NCBI RefSeq assembly: GCF_014495685.1
Contig: NZ_JACTVI010000008.1
Span: forward strand, 1-64,000
Source: Streptomyces sp. TRM68367
GTDB lineage: Bacteria > Actinomycetota > Actinomycetes > Streptomycetales > Streptomycetaceae
Reading direction: 5' to 3'
DNA length: 64,000 nucleotides
Part shown: piece by piece, positions 30,468 through 38,971 of the stretch
Layout of the letters: each line of letters opens with the position of its first letter
Numbering within the stretch: the first letter of the stretch is position 1
Position numbers and translations under genes: made by a program
The notes under the pieces: generated by a model
What the model was told of the DNA's origin: nothing
Database searches by the model: none
Seen by the model: the letters and a program-made list of their open reading frames with translations, nothing else

Positions 30468-30898
30468 CAGTCGATCACCTGAACTCGCACGATGCGGACC
30501 ACACTGTAGGTGCCGATGTGCTGGTCCGAGACCCGGAACCGCTTGCCGACGAGCTGTGGGTCGCGCGGACCGCCGGGCCGCACCGAACCCGCGACGCGCA
30601 CCACATCGTCAGGCCTCAACTCCGGCGCCTGGACCGGAAGCACCGCCTGGTAGTCCGTGGTCGGCGGCTCATGGACGACCGCACCGTCCAGCCGCTTGGT
30701 GATCGCCGGGCGCCCCCACGGCATCACCGCGCCCAGCCCATCCCAGACCAGCACCTCGTCCGGCGCCGGAGGGATCAGCTGGCCCGTCGACTCGTCGAGC
30801 ACATCGTCCGCGCGGCCTGCGCTGTCGCGCCACAATTCCAACTTGTCGTCGAGGATGCGGCCGACGACACGACGCGCGCCGTCCACGTCAAACGCCAT
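30467..30898 (-). CDS. Head closure-like protein (DUF6093-type)
   Basis: 143 residues. Beta-rich with a typical connector sequence: GRILDDKLELWRDSAGRADDVLDESTGQLIPPAPDEVLVWDGLGAVMPWG, ending VGKRFRVSDQHIGTYSVVRIVRVQVID. This resembles the DUF6093 family found between head adaptors and gp10-like genes in Streptomyces prophages. The probable role is closing the portal channel after packaging. Its start overlaps the end of the upstream gene by 11 nt. Confidence 0.7.
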   Translation of the reverse strand: MAFDVDGARRVVGRILDDKLELWRDSAGRADDVLDESTGQLIPPAPDEVLVWDGLGAVMPWGRPAITKRLDGAVVHEPPTTDYQAVLPVQAPELRPDDVVRVAGSVRPGGPRDPQLVGKRFRVSDQHIGTYSVVRIVRVQVID

Positions 30899-31259
30899 GA
30901 GCCCACTCCTGGAGCTGGAGGAGCATCGCCTGCGTCAGCGACTGCGGGCCGGTACCGAGGTCAGGCCGGGCCAGCGCCGAGCGTTCCAGTTCCTCGGCGT
31001 CGATCGCCGCCAGGAAGACCGCGGCCGCCGGGCCCGGATCGGAAGCGTCAGCAACCGAGACACGGGCCAGGCCCTCGAAGACCGTCTCGGCGTAGTCCCC
31101 GGCATACAGGAGGACTTGCGGGGGCTCCCCTTCATGGTGACTGATCGCGTAGCCCTTGAAAGCGCCCGGGTCCACCCGCCGTCCGTCGACCTCGATCGCG
31201 GCCTTCGGACCGCGGGCGGTTATCCGTACGCTGTGAAGGTCCTCTTCGTTGTGCTCCAT
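30888..31259 (-). CDS. Phage structural-module protein at the left edge of the interruption
   Basis: 123 residues from ATG 31259. Beta-rich N-terminus (HSVRITARGPKAAIEVDGRRV, AFKGYAISHHEGEPPQVLLYAG) and helical C-terminus (AAIDAEELERSALA). Similar short proteins sit between adaptor and connector genes in actinophages. No ribosome binding site is seen upstream (TTTTAGCGTCGACTGA directly precedes the ATG), unlike nearly all other late genes. This is the point where the phage operon is broken, so its native upstream region may be missing. Confidence 0.6.
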   Translation of the reverse strand: MEHNEEDLHSVRITARGPKAAIEVDGRRVDPGAFKGYAISHHEGEPPQVLLYAGDYAETVFEGLARVSVADASDPGPAAAVFLAAIDAEELERSALARPDLGTGPQSLTQAMLLQLQEWAHGV

Positions 31260-31340
31260 TCAGTCGACGCTAAAACTGCTGTCGGACAGCCCTGCCAGTA
31301 CGATGCCTACGCAATCGGGCACGTGGACAGGGAGGCGCCC

Positions 31341-31559
31341 GTGGGGGCAGGTACGCCGTGGTGGTACCGCGGGCCGACCAGGCCACTTGGGATCATCGTC
31401 ACCTGCGCCGTCGCCATCGCGATCATCGTCAGCACGCCCGACATCGCAACAGGCGGCATCATCGTCGCCATAATCGCGGGCGGCTGCGCCGGCCTCCTCA
31501 CACAGTTTGTTCAGGGCGCGGCGCAGGCCCGCTACAGCGAGCGTTCACGGCAGGGGTGA
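31341..31559 (+). CDS. Small two-span membrane protein
   Basis: 72 residues from GTG 31341 with AGGGAGG upstream. Two hydrophobic helices are separated by a short loop (LGIIVTCAVAIAIIVS; ATGGIIVAIIAGGCAGLLTQFV) and a basic tail follows (ARYSERSRQG). It is divergent from the phage gene at 31259 and the first gene of the non-phage block. A TACGAT -10-like hexamer lies near 31300. No family recognised. Confidence 0.55.
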   Translation: MGAGTPWWYRGPTRPLGIIVTCAVAIAIIVSTPDIATGGIIVAIIAGGCAGLLTQFVQGAAQARYSERSRQG

Positions 31560-31588
31560 CGTCCGCCCACCGTGGGCTTGGTCGGGTA

Positions 31589-33478
31589 TCAGCGGTCCTT
31601 GGCCAGGGCGAGGAGTTCTGCGAAGAGCCCACCGCCGTTGGCGAGTTCGTCGTATCGGCCCTGTTCGGTGATCCGGCCGTTTTGCATGACGATGATCCGG
31701 TCGGCGATCTTGGTGTTTTCGAGTTGGTGGGTGACCACCACCGTGATGCGGTCTGCGGCGATGCTCTTGATCTCCTCGAAGATGTCGTGCTCACCGCGCG
31801 GGTCCATCTGCGAGGTGGGCTCGTCCAGGATCAACAGTTCCGAGCGCCGGTACAGCGCACGGGAGCAGGCCAATCTCTGCCACTGCCCACCGGAGAGTTC
31901 GGAGCCACCGAAGAACTCTCGGGCGAGCAGTGTGTCCAGTTCCTTGGGCAGCTCTTCGATCGCGGTGCGCATGCCGACGGCGTCGATGGCCTCCCACACG
32001 GGATCGTCGTTGAAGGTGCGGGGTTGCCCGAGCGTCACGTTCTCCCGGGCACGCAGGGGCCACTGAGCGAAAATCTGCGGGACCAAGCCGGTGTGCGCCC
32101 ACACATTGCTCGGGGCTGCAGAGGCCAGATCGACTCCGTCCCAGGTCACGCGGCCCTTGTCGGGTAGGAGGATTCCGGTGATCAGCCGACTGAGGGTGGA
32201 CTTTCCGGAGCCGTTCTCACCAACGATCGCCAGGATCTCGCCCCGGCGCAGAGTGAGGGAGACGCGGTCGACGGCCGGCCGCTCCTTGCCGGGGTAGCAG
32301 TAGGCAGCCTCCTCCAGACGGATCTCTTCGACCGGCGCGGAGATCTTCACCTCGCCGCGCTTGGGAGCGCGCTCGGCGGCGAGGTCGAGGAAGGCGCGCA
32401 TGTCGGCGAGGTAGAGGGAGGTGTGGAACAGCGCGGCGCCGTTGATGACGAGCTGGGACAAGGCGGCCAAGGAAGTCTGGACGGCGACGACTGCTGTGGC
32501 GGCGATGGCCAGGTCCAGGCGTCCGGTGGCGGCCAGCCAGGCGAGGGTGGCCCAGGTGGCGAGAAGGAAGATGCCGCCGAGAGCCGAGGTGGCCAGCACG
32601 ATGCGCAGCATGCGGGGAGCAGCAGTAAGGGTGCGCTGGTCGATGCGCTTGGACAGAGTTCGGTACCAGTACACGATGTAGTCGGTCATGCCGTTGGCAC
32701 GGACTTCGTCGCCGTGTCGGGAGGTGGTCGCCCACCAGCGCATCATGCCTCGTACGTTGCGGTCACCGACGTTGGCGTAGTGCGTCTCGTAGTCGACTCG
32801 GGCGGAGAGCACGGCACCGAGGCCCGCGGGCACGACAGCCAGGAGTAGCAACGGCAGCATCAAGGGGTGCAGCGCCGCGAGGACTCCGCTGGCGGCGATC
32901 ATACGGACGAAAGCAGCTGTGAACCGCTGCGCGTCCTTAACCATCATCGTGGTGCGCGAGACGCCGACTTCAGCGGCTTCCTGCCGGTTGGCGAAACCGT
33001 CTTCGCTGTAGGCGGAGGCTTCCACGCGGCAGACAGCCTCGACCAGCGCAGTGTCGGCTGCCGTGATCAGCCCGGGGCTGATTCGGCCGTCACCGTAGGA
33101 GGACAGCGCACTGGAGATTCGGCCAACGGCGACCGCTGCGGTGATGACCAGGAGGGCGGGAAAGGCTGCGTGCAGCCGTTCGGACACAGCCTCGTCGCCG
33201 ACGAGATGCTGCATGGCCTTTGCAGTGGACGCCAGCACTACGGCCGCGGCGACGCCCGTGAGCACCTGGCACACCACGAGCAGGATGACGGCCAGCCTGT
33301 CGATGGCCCAGGCCATCTGTGCTGTCTGCCGCAACACGCTGGGCAGCCGGGCACACATGGCTGCGAAAGTGGCCTCTCCCAGCGGGTTCTTCCCGTAGTT
33401 GCTCTCGAACGAGATGGTCGCTGGGGGTGGTGGAGGGGGCGTCTGCGGGGCTTCGATCGGGGTGTCAGTGGCGGTCAA
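31589..33478 (-). CDS. ABC transporter, fused permease and ATPase
   Basis: 629 residues, TTG 33478 with AGGAGGGA upstream. Residues 1-25 are Pro-rich. Residues 55-350 hold about six transmembrane helices of an exporter permease (LAVILLVVCQVLTGVAAAVVLA; LLVITAAVAVGRISSAL; LMLPLLLLAVVPAGLGAVL; GIFLLATWATLAWLAA). The ATPase follows: Walker A GENGSGKST, signature LSGGQWQR, Walker B LLILDEPTSQMDPRGEHD and the switch His (TVVVTHQ). It is a half-size type I exporter, acting as a homodimer. The substrate is unknown; it is last in a leftward operon with methyltransferase, HD, CYTH and NDK genes. Confidence 0.9.
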   Translation of the reverse strand: MTATDTPIEAPQTPPPPPPATISFESNYGKNPLGEATFAAMCARLPSVLRQTAQMAWAIDRLAVILLVVCQVLTGVAAAVVLASTAKAMQHLVGDEAVSERLHAAFPALLVITAAVAVGRISSALSSYGDGRISPGLITAADTALVEAVCRVEASAYSEDGFANRQEAAEVGVSRTTMMVKDAQRFTAAFVRMIAASGVLAALHPLMLPLLLLAVVPAGLGAVLSARVDYETHYANVGDRNVRGMMRWWATTSRHGDEVRANGMTDYIVYWYRTLSKRIDQRTLTAAPRMLRIVLATSALGGIFLLATWATLAWLAATGRLDLAIAATAVVAVQTSLAALSQLVINGAALFHTSLYLADMRAFLDLAAERAPKRGEVKISAPVEEIRLEEAAYCYPGKERPAVDRVSLTLRRGEILAIVGENGSGKSTLSRLITGILLPDKGRVTWDGVDLASAAPSNVWAHTGLVPQIFAQWPLRARENVTLGQPRTFNDDPVWEAIDAVGMRTAIEELPKELDTLLAREFFGGSELSGGQWQRLACSRALYRRSELLILDEPTSQMDPRGEHDIFEEIKSIAADRITVVVTHQLENTKIADRIIVMQNGRITEQGRYDELANGGGLFAELLALAKDR

Positions 33479-33790
33479 CTGCGTCCCTCCTGTGCGGTTG
33501 TTGCGGCACCTGGGCGGTGTCGCGGTGCCAGGCTCAACGAGGCTGCGAGCGAATCGAACGCGCTCGATTCCGGACTACGCACTGGCCCGGAATCTGGCGG
33601 CGTCGAACGCGGGGTCGCGGTGCCGTATGGCTCCAGTGCGGGCCGAAGCTGGCCGAAACGCCGACGCCTGTGGCGGTTGTGGCTTATGAGGTTTCCCGAC
33701 TGAAGGTTGCCCCCCGTTCCGTCGCCCTGCGGCCTGACGGTCAGGTCCTGGCAGCGTCGTCAGTACGGCTGCTCTCGGGGCGTCCGTCGG
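33479..33790. other. Intergenic region between ABC exporter and methyltransferase
   Basis: 312 bp with no gene I would support. It contains the inverted repeat GAATCGA-ACGCGC-TCGATTC near 33550 and a palindrome CCTGACGGTCAGG near 33735, either of which could be an operator. A promoter for the ABC gene could lie here but is not clear. Confidence 0.4.
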
Positions 33791-34531
33791 CTATTTCGTA
33801 GCGATGACGTACACGCTGCCCCACTGCCGCTTCGGGTTGGCGATCGTGGGGTCGAAGCCCCACGGCTCCACGGTCCGGAAGCCGGCCTCCGTGAACATCT
33901 GTGTCAGCTTCTCGCGGTCGTACGCCCAGAGGTGTGGCGTGTAGGTGGGATCGTCATCCTGGTCGCGGAAGACGTAGTTGATCAGGTCGAGGAAGGTGTT
34001 GATGTCGCCGAGGCAGTCACGCTTGGCGTACCACCGCTCGATCATCTCCTCGGAGAGGCTCGGATTGTCCGGGTAGTGACGGAGTACGAACGCGGCGTCG
34101 GGAACGCCTGTGACGAGCCGGCCGCCCGGGGCGAGCACGCGGTGTGCCTCTCGGGCGTAGTGCTTGGCGGAGTTTGGGTAGTCGATGTGCTCCAGGAAGT
34201 GCTCGGAGAACATGAACTGGACGCTGTCGTCGTGCAGCGGGATGCCCTCACGGATGTCCCAGAGCAGATCAGCGGGCGGCACGGCGTCGATGTTGTAAAA
34301 GCCGTCGATCCGGTGGGCGCCACCTCCGATCTGGACCTTCTCGGGAGCTATGTCGATACGCCCGTTCGGCCATGCCCGGCTGCTGGTGTGGTGATAGCGG
34401 CTGATCTCGATTTCCTTGGCGGCGGCACGCAAGGTGCGGGCGAGACCGTGGGTGGTCGAGGGCTCCTGGAGTAGGGCGGCGATCTGCTCGGCGAGGAGGT
34501 CGAGCGAGGGCGCGGAGAGGTGCGCGGTCAT
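33791..34531 (-). CDS. SAM-dependent methyltransferase (class I)
   Basis: 246 residues. The core is INIGGG-like but short: VQIGGGAHRIDGFYNIDAVPPADLLWDIREGIPLHDDSVQFMFSEHFLEHIDYPNSAKHYAREAHRVLAPGGRLVTGVPD. This is the pattern of predicted SAM-dependent methyltransferases in glycan and natural-product loci ('hlNlGcG....gwiNvD', 'sv..i.sehvlEHl', 'r.LkpGG.lri.vPD'). The methyl acceptor is unknown. It lies 18 nt downstream of a large unknown gene and upstream of the ABC exporter. Confidence 0.8.
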   Translation of the reverse strand: MTAHLSAPSLDLLAEQIAALLQEPSTTHGLARTLRAAAKEIEISRYHHTSSRAWPNGRIDIAPEKVQIGGGAHRIDGFYNIDAVPPADLLWDIREGIPLHDDSVQFMFSEHFLEHIDYPNSAKHYAREAHRVLAPGGRLVTGVPDAAFVLRHYPDNPSLSEEMIERWYAKRDCLGDINTFLDLINYVFRDQDDDPTYTPHLWAYDREKLTQMFTEAGFRTVEPWGFDPTIANPKRQWGSVYVIATK

Positions 34532-34549
34532 ACGGGCTCCCTGTGAAGG

Positions 34550-35941
34550 TCAGCTAACTGAGGGCTCGGGGACCGACCACTTGTTGTTGCGCATCAGCGT
34601 GTACTTGATGTCCACAAGACGCGGCGCGATGGTCAGGTTCAGTTGCTCGACGGGGTGGACGCGGCCAGCGTCGTCCTGCTCGGCCCGCCAGATGCTGTAC
34701 TCCAGGTCCGGGTAGGCAGGGTTGATGCCGACCTCACCTTTGGGCATCGTGCCGTTGAAGGGCGCGAAGATGTCCATGTGGTTCCAGTAGTTCCACGCCT
34801 GGAGCGCCTTGTGCTGGTCGAAGTAGAAGTAGAAGTCCGGATAGCGCCCGAAGGTCCGCAGCTCTCGGTGGATCAGGTGTCCAAGGAGCGGGCCCAGGTG
34901 GGCGGCGAGGCTGTCGAACTCCCAGCGGGTGTGGTGCCATGCGTCCGGCACCTGGCCGGGCGTGAACAGTCTGGCGGCAACGAGGTAGCTGATGCGGTCG
35001 CGGAGATACGCTCGGGCATCCGCGGCGTCCACGGTCGCGTCGACCTGCTTCAGGAGCTCCTCGAACCCGGCCGGGGGTGGCCTGAACTTCGCCAAGTCGA
35101 ACTTACCGGCCATGCCGAGGGTGGCGAACAGCATGTCCTTGTAGAGCCAGTTGTTGAGTTCTCCCCGGGCCGCCAGGCTCTTGGTGTGCTCGCTGGTGGA
35201 GTGGAGCATCAGGTATTCGGCCAGCGCCTCGAAGTACAGGTAACCGAGGATCGGCAGGCGGGGGATCGTCTCGTCCAGCAGCTCCAGGAACACGGCCGGG
35301 GCGACGTCGGCACCCTCGTAGACGATCGCCGCAGCGAGCGCGAGGAAGCTGGTTGAGTTCTTGACGCGGCTGACGACCGTCTCGCGAAGCTCGTACCTCT
35401 CGGCCGTAGACAGCAGGTATTCGAGATGGGTGTAGATACTCAGGTGGATCGAGCCGAGGCGCAGGTAGTCCACTCCTGCGAGTCCGCGGTAGGCGCGTCG
35501 AGGACGGGTGATCTCGAAGATCAGCGGAGTCGGTGTCCGGCCAGGCGTCCCAACTTTCGCCACGAAGGCAGGTGCTTCCTTGGTCAGGACGTACTCGGCC
35601 AGGTTGTGCATGCGAAATCCGCTGCCGTTGGCAGTCAGTGGCGCGCAGTAGATGCTGCCGACCAGGCAGCCTCCGGAGGGGTAGAGGAAGCCGTGCTGGC
35701 TGATCTCTTCGAGCGCGTGGGTGACGTGCAGCAGGTACAGCGGCCCGGATCCGTTGAGGGCGTCGAACAGGGCGTTGCCACGCAGCAGGGTGCCGTTGGG
35801 CGTTTCTTCTGCCAGCCTGGTCTCCCATGCGGCGGACTGCTCTCCCAAGGGGTCTGTGTGATCGGGAGTGCTGGAGATCAGCGGGGAGTCAAAGAAGGCG
35901 TGGGCGTCGGCCCACAGGTGGTAGCCGTCGCGGATGTCCAT
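34550..35941 (-). CDS. Large unknown protein, possible ADP-ribosyltransferase-like N-terminus
   Basis: 463 residues; ATG 35941 in a TGATG overlap with the HD-domain gene, so certainly co-translated. Residues 70-110 read GPLYLLHVTHALEEISQHGFLYPSGGCLVGSIYCAP, a pattern (H-x-T...l..I...G.l.p.gg..g.iy) that loosely recalls the start of DarT/Tpt1-type ADP-ribosyltransferase folds. Residues 140-250 have FEITRPRRAYRGLAGVDYLRLGSIHLSIYTHLEYLLS. The C-terminal half has aromatic-rich motifs (YPDFYFYFDQHKALQAWNYWNHMDIF). No confident family. Context: HD hydrolase, CYTH enzyme, NDK, methyltransferase and exporter. Confidence 0.6.
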   Translation of the reverse strand: MDIRDGYHLWADAHAFFDSPLISSTPDHTDPLGEQSAAWETRLAEETPNGTLLRGNALFDALNGSGPLYLLHVTHALEEISQHGFLYPSGGCLVGSIYCAPLTANGSGFRMHNLAEYVLTKEAPAFVAKVGTPGRTPTPLIFEITRPRRAYRGLAGVDYLRLGSIHLSIYTHLEYLLSTAERYELRETVVSRVKNSTSFLALAAAIVYEGADVAPAVFLELLDETIPRLPILGYLYFEALAEYLMLHSTSEHTKSLAARGELNNWLYKDMLFATLGMAGKFDLAKFRPPPAGFEELLKQVDATVDAADARAYLRDRISYLVAARLFTPGQVPDAWHHTRWEFDSLAAHLGPLLGHLIHRELRTFGRYPDFYFYFDQHKALQAWNYWNHMDIFAPFNGTMPKGEVGINPAYPDLEYSIWRAEQDDAGRVHPVEQLNLTIAPRLVDIKYTLMRNNKWSVPEPSVS

Positions 35942-36708
35942 CAGCTGACTAACCCCCGCTGCTCCAGCGCCTTGAACACGGAGTCCGTGCTGTCGAGGCC
36001 GGCAAGGTGCGCCGCTTCCGACGCCACGACGAGTTCGAATGCCGTGGCCCGTAGCTCGTTGAAGGCTGCGGTGCGTACCAGCGAGCTGTCCGGCCACCAG
36101 GGCCGTTTCGGTTGCCGGTAGCGGTCGAGGGCGTCGGCTGCCTTGAGCAGGTCGGTGATTCCCTCGGCCTGGTTGTGGTCGGTCCTGTCGTCTGTGGTGT
36201 AGGCGGCGTACGGCACATCGTGCAGGCGCACCGCGGTCGCCGCAGCAGCGATGTGTCGGGGAGTGGCGGTCAGGTGGAAGTGCGCCCACACCGCGTCGGC
36301 GTTGTCCGTAAGCCACACCGCAGCCCGGGCTCCGTGGCCGCGGTCGTCCTTGTCGTGCAGACGGCGGCAGTCGTGGACCGCTGCTGCCACGATCAGCGTG
36401 GCCGTGTCCTCCTCGGACAGGCTGGTGGCTTCTGCGAGGAGCGCGGCCAGCGCGGCGGTCCGCATGGCGTGGCGGATACCGTGCAGCGAGTCAGCGAGCC
36501 TCGGTTCGGCCATCCACGTGATGGGGATGGCCGACCGGTAGAGGAGTCGTTGTGAGGCGGCCCGCAGCTCGTACGTCGGAGCGTCCGGGAAGTTCGGCCG
36601 GTTGGCCTCGATCCATCGCACGGTGGCGTGATCCATGAACTGGTGGTGCGGAAGCTGCTTACGTGCAGCCAGCTCGACCAGGCTGTCGGCCGGCGGGGTG
36701 GTGCTCAT
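35941..36708 (-). CDS. HD-domain phosphohydrolase
   Basis: 255 residues from ATG 36708. The HD motif set is visible: His76/His80 (LHGIRHAMRTAALAALLAE), the His112-Asp113 pair (AAAVHDCRRLHDKDDRGHGARAAVW) and Asp192 (LLKAADALDRYR). Such proteins hydrolyse phosphate esters of nucleotides or cyclic nucleotides using one or two metal ions. The N-terminal 60 residues are family-unspecific. It is coupled to the unknown gene downstream and lies 40 nt after the CYTH gene. Substrate not deducible. Confidence 0.8.
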   Translation of the reverse strand: MSTTPPADSLVELAARKQLPHHQFMDHATVRWIEANRPNFPDAPTYELRAASQRLLYRSAIPITWMAEPRLADSLHGIRHAMRTAALAALLAEATSLSEEDTATLIVAAAVHDCRRLHDKDDRGHGARAAVWLTDNADAVWAHFHLTATPRHIAAAATAVRLHDVPYAAYTTDDRTDHNQAEGITDLLKAADALDRYRQPKRPWWPDSSLVRTAAFNELRATAFELVVASEAAHLAGLDSTDSVFKALEQRGLVS

Positions 36709-36748
36709 CGGGCCTACCCCCTCGGTGTGTCGGAAAGACGGATAACGG

Positions 36749-37357
36749 TCAGGTCTGGGGTTCGATCTCCGCAGGGGCGGCCTTACGGGCCTGTTCATCC
36801 GCCTCGAACGCAGCGGTGAAGTCGGCCAGCTCCTGCTCAGTCATCAACCTGACCCCTAGCTCTTTGGCCACAGCGAAGATGCGGTCAGTCGCCTCCTGCC
36901 GGGCGGCGTCGCTCGCGTTGTCGTCCAGCAGCACTTCGAACTCGGCGTGATGCCCCCATGCCTCGCTCCACTTGACGGCGATCTCCACGCCTCGGAAGCG
37001 GTAGTTGTGGCGCCGGTTGAACGCCTGGTGCATCTGGGGCTCGAAGCCCAGTGCATTGAAGACCCGCACGGCCGCAGTTACGTCCTCGCGAGCGATGGCG
37101 AACTCCGTCTCGGGGAACGCCACGCCCTGGCCGATCTTGCTGTGCTTGAGCGTGATCTTCGCCGTCCCAGCGGCGGTGTTGTCCGTGACCTTCAGGAGCT
37201 GGTCCGGCAGGACGTAGAAGTAGATGTGCTTGTCGTCGCAGCCCAGGTCGGTGCCGTCCTGCTCCAGTCGGGCAACGAGCTGGTCGTGGGCCTCCGCGTC
37301 GAATCGGGCGCGCATCTCGATCTCTACGGGCAAGGGTCTGGTCCCTTCTTCAGGCAT
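36749..37357 (-). CDS. CYTH-domain protein (CyaB/thiamine-triphosphatase-like)
   Basis: 202 residues from ATG 37357. The CYTH signature ExExK appears as Glu12-Ile-Glu14-Met-Arg16 (VEIEMRARF). The beta-barrel strands follow: IYFYVLPDQLLKVTDN, AKITLKHSKIGQGVAFPETEFAI, NRRHNYRFRGVEIAVKWSEAWGHHAEFEVLLDD, with basic and acidic residues pointing into a tunnel. The family binds triphosphates with metal and includes class IV adenylate cyclases, inorganic triphosphatases and thiamine triphosphatases. The Arg in place of Lys is a mild deviation. Its neighbours NDK and HD suggest a nucleotide pathway. Confidence 0.8.
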   Translation of the reverse strand: MPEEGTRPLPVEIEMRARFDAEAHDQLVARLEQDGTDLGCDDKHIYFYVLPDQLLKVTDNTAAGTAKITLKHSKIGQGVAFPETEFAIAREDVTAAVRVFNALGFEPQMHQAFNRRHNYRFRGVEIAVKWSEAWGHHAEFEVLLDDNASDAARQEATDRIFAVAKELGVRLMTEQELADFTAAFEADEQARKAAPAEIEPQT

Positions 37358-37488
37358 GGCTGATCCACCCGAACCTGCGCGAGTGGCACACGGCTGGTTC
37401 GGTAGGGAGTGGCGTATGAGGTTGTACAGCGGCGGTGCGGACAGCGGACTCTGTGTGCGCACCGCCGCCTTAGCGGTCCGGGGAAAGA

Positions 37489-37788
37489 TCAGGCAAGCTC
37501 GCCGAAGCGTTCACGCACGACGCCATCGTGAAGGTAGTTCGGCAGTGCGACGCCGCCGACGGACGTGCGCCTGGTGGCGACCTGCTCCATCGTGTCGGCG
37601 GGGAAACCCTCCAGAAGTTGGAGGCACTGCTTCACCCATTCGCGGGACTTCTCCCAGTCGCCTTCCTCCCGATGACGGGAGGCCAGCGCATAGGCGCTCT
37701 CCGCCGCCGCCCACCGGTCGGTCGCCAGTTCCTGCTGGAAGGTCGACTCCAGCTCCTGGACGGAAGCGGCGCGGGTCTGGTTGGTCAT
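37489..37788 (-). CDS. Small TPR-like protein
   Basis: 99 residues. Helical hairpin typical of a TPR-like unit (LATDRWAAAESAYALASRHREEGDWEKSREWVKQCLQLLEGF), then a short conserved-looking tail (RRTSVGGVALPNYLHDGVVRERFG). It could scaffold other products of the operon. I do not recognise a named family. It lies 73 nt downstream of ndk and 131 nt upstream of the CYTH gene. Confidence 0.65.
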   Translation of the reverse strand: MTNQTRAASVQELESTFQQELATDRWAAAESAYALASRHREEGDWEKSREWVKQCLQLLEGFPADTMEQVATRRTSVGGVALPNYLHDGVVRERFGELA

Positions 37789-37861
37789 GGTGCCCTCTCT
37801 GCTAACGGTGGTGCCAGGTAGTGCTCAACGCGGCGAAGCGCGTGGGGTGACGTCGCCATGC

Positions 37862-38371
37862 TCAGTAGGTGTAGATCTCCGCGAGCGTGCGGTAGTCGTG
37901 CAGCTCGTCCTTGTCGAACCACAGCTCCACCTCCTGCTGGGCCTCCTCCGCATTGCCGGAAGCGTGCACGAGGTTGGCAACCGCTTTGCCGGATACGACG
38001 CTGGCCCCCTTGCTGTAGTGCGAGAAGTCGCCCCGGATCGTGCCGGCCGGAGCCTCGTTCGGGTACGTGCTGCCCACGATCTTTCGCACGGTGGCGATAG
38101 CGTCGAAGCCTTCGAGTACCAGAGCGATGACGGGTCCCTGCTGCATGAATCGAGCAGTGAACTCGTACACTTCGGCACCCAGTCGCTCTTCTAGATCGAA
38201 GTAGTGGCGCCGGGTGAACTCGGCGTCCATCTGCCTCATCTTGATGCCGACGACCTTGAGCGCCGCGTCCTCGAACCGGGCGATGATCTTCCCGGCGAAG
38301 CCCCGTACGAGCGCGTCGGGCTTGAGGAGCACAAGCGTGCGCTCCACCTTCTGTTCCTGATCCTGCGCCAT
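37862..38371 (-). CDS. ndk: Nucleoside-diphosphate kinase-like protein
   Basis: 169 residues, a little longer than the usual 135-150. NDK signatures: ERTLVLLKPDALVRGFAGKIIARFE, YEFTARFMQQGPVIALVLEG, TIRGDFSHYS and the catalytic His136 in NLVHASGNAEEAQQEVELWF. The active-site Lys17 is present. It would exchange terminal phosphates among nucleotides via phospho-His. As a second, divergent NDK inside an accessory operon it may serve a dedicated pathway with the CYTH and HD enzymes rather than housekeeping. It is the first gene of the leftward operon. Confidence 0.85.
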   Translation of the reverse strand: MAQDQEQKVERTLVLLKPDALVRGFAGKIIARFEDAALKVVGIKMRQMDAEFTRRHYFDLEERLGAEVYEFTARFMQQGPVIALVLEGFDAIATVRKIVGSTYPNEAPAGTIRGDFSHYSKGASVVSGKAVANLVHASGNAEEAQQEVELWFDKDELHDYRTLAEIYTY

Positions 38372-38971
38372 GGTTCCCTTCTCATCTCTTCCGCGGGTGA
38401 CGTGACGGACTTTCAGCGCGTCAGGGACTGAGGTTACCTGCGCTCGAATGGCTGATCATTGCTGGCAGTTGGGCTACCGACCTCGGCGCTGATCCACTCC
38501 TCTTATGTGGCGATTCGATAGTCGAAAGATGGTCCCCACCCGTCTCCCGGCGCCGCCTCCTGCGCGCCGATGCCTCGGTCCTCATTTGGACACCGCCGAT
38601 CCCGCTTCCGATGTTGAGGTGCCGGCCCGTGCCCGACGGGGGGCAGACACGGGCCGGCTGCCGTCCGGGGCTTCCGTCGTGACGGCCCACCCCGGTCGGC
38701 GGTTCAGGTGGCTCTCAAGGCGTGTCATCACGCCAAGATCGCAGGAGCGCCAGCCAACTTGCTGATCTACAAGGGGACTTCCGCCTACCATGCTCAGGCG
38801 GCTGCAGGCTCGCCACTCCGGCATACGTGAGGCGGATCGCGGGGTCTCGGTTGGCACAACTGAGAGTCAACCCGTGATCGCATCGCCTCGCCATGAAGTG
38901 CCAGTGCAACGAGCGTGCAGCTTCGGCACATTGACCATGCACCCTGCCGACCCGATCCGTGAGGCTCCGCG
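38372..38971. other. 600-bp divergent intergenic region
   Basis: No gene is supportable on either strand. It holds a hairpin with an 11-bp stem (GCCGGCCCGTG at 38621-38631 with 38648-38658) and probably the promoters of the leftward ndk operon and of the rightward NUDIX pair. A TTGACC hexamer near 38930 could be the -35 for the NUDIX genes, but no clear -10 follows. The length suggests a lost gene or a long regulatory region. Confidence 0.45.
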
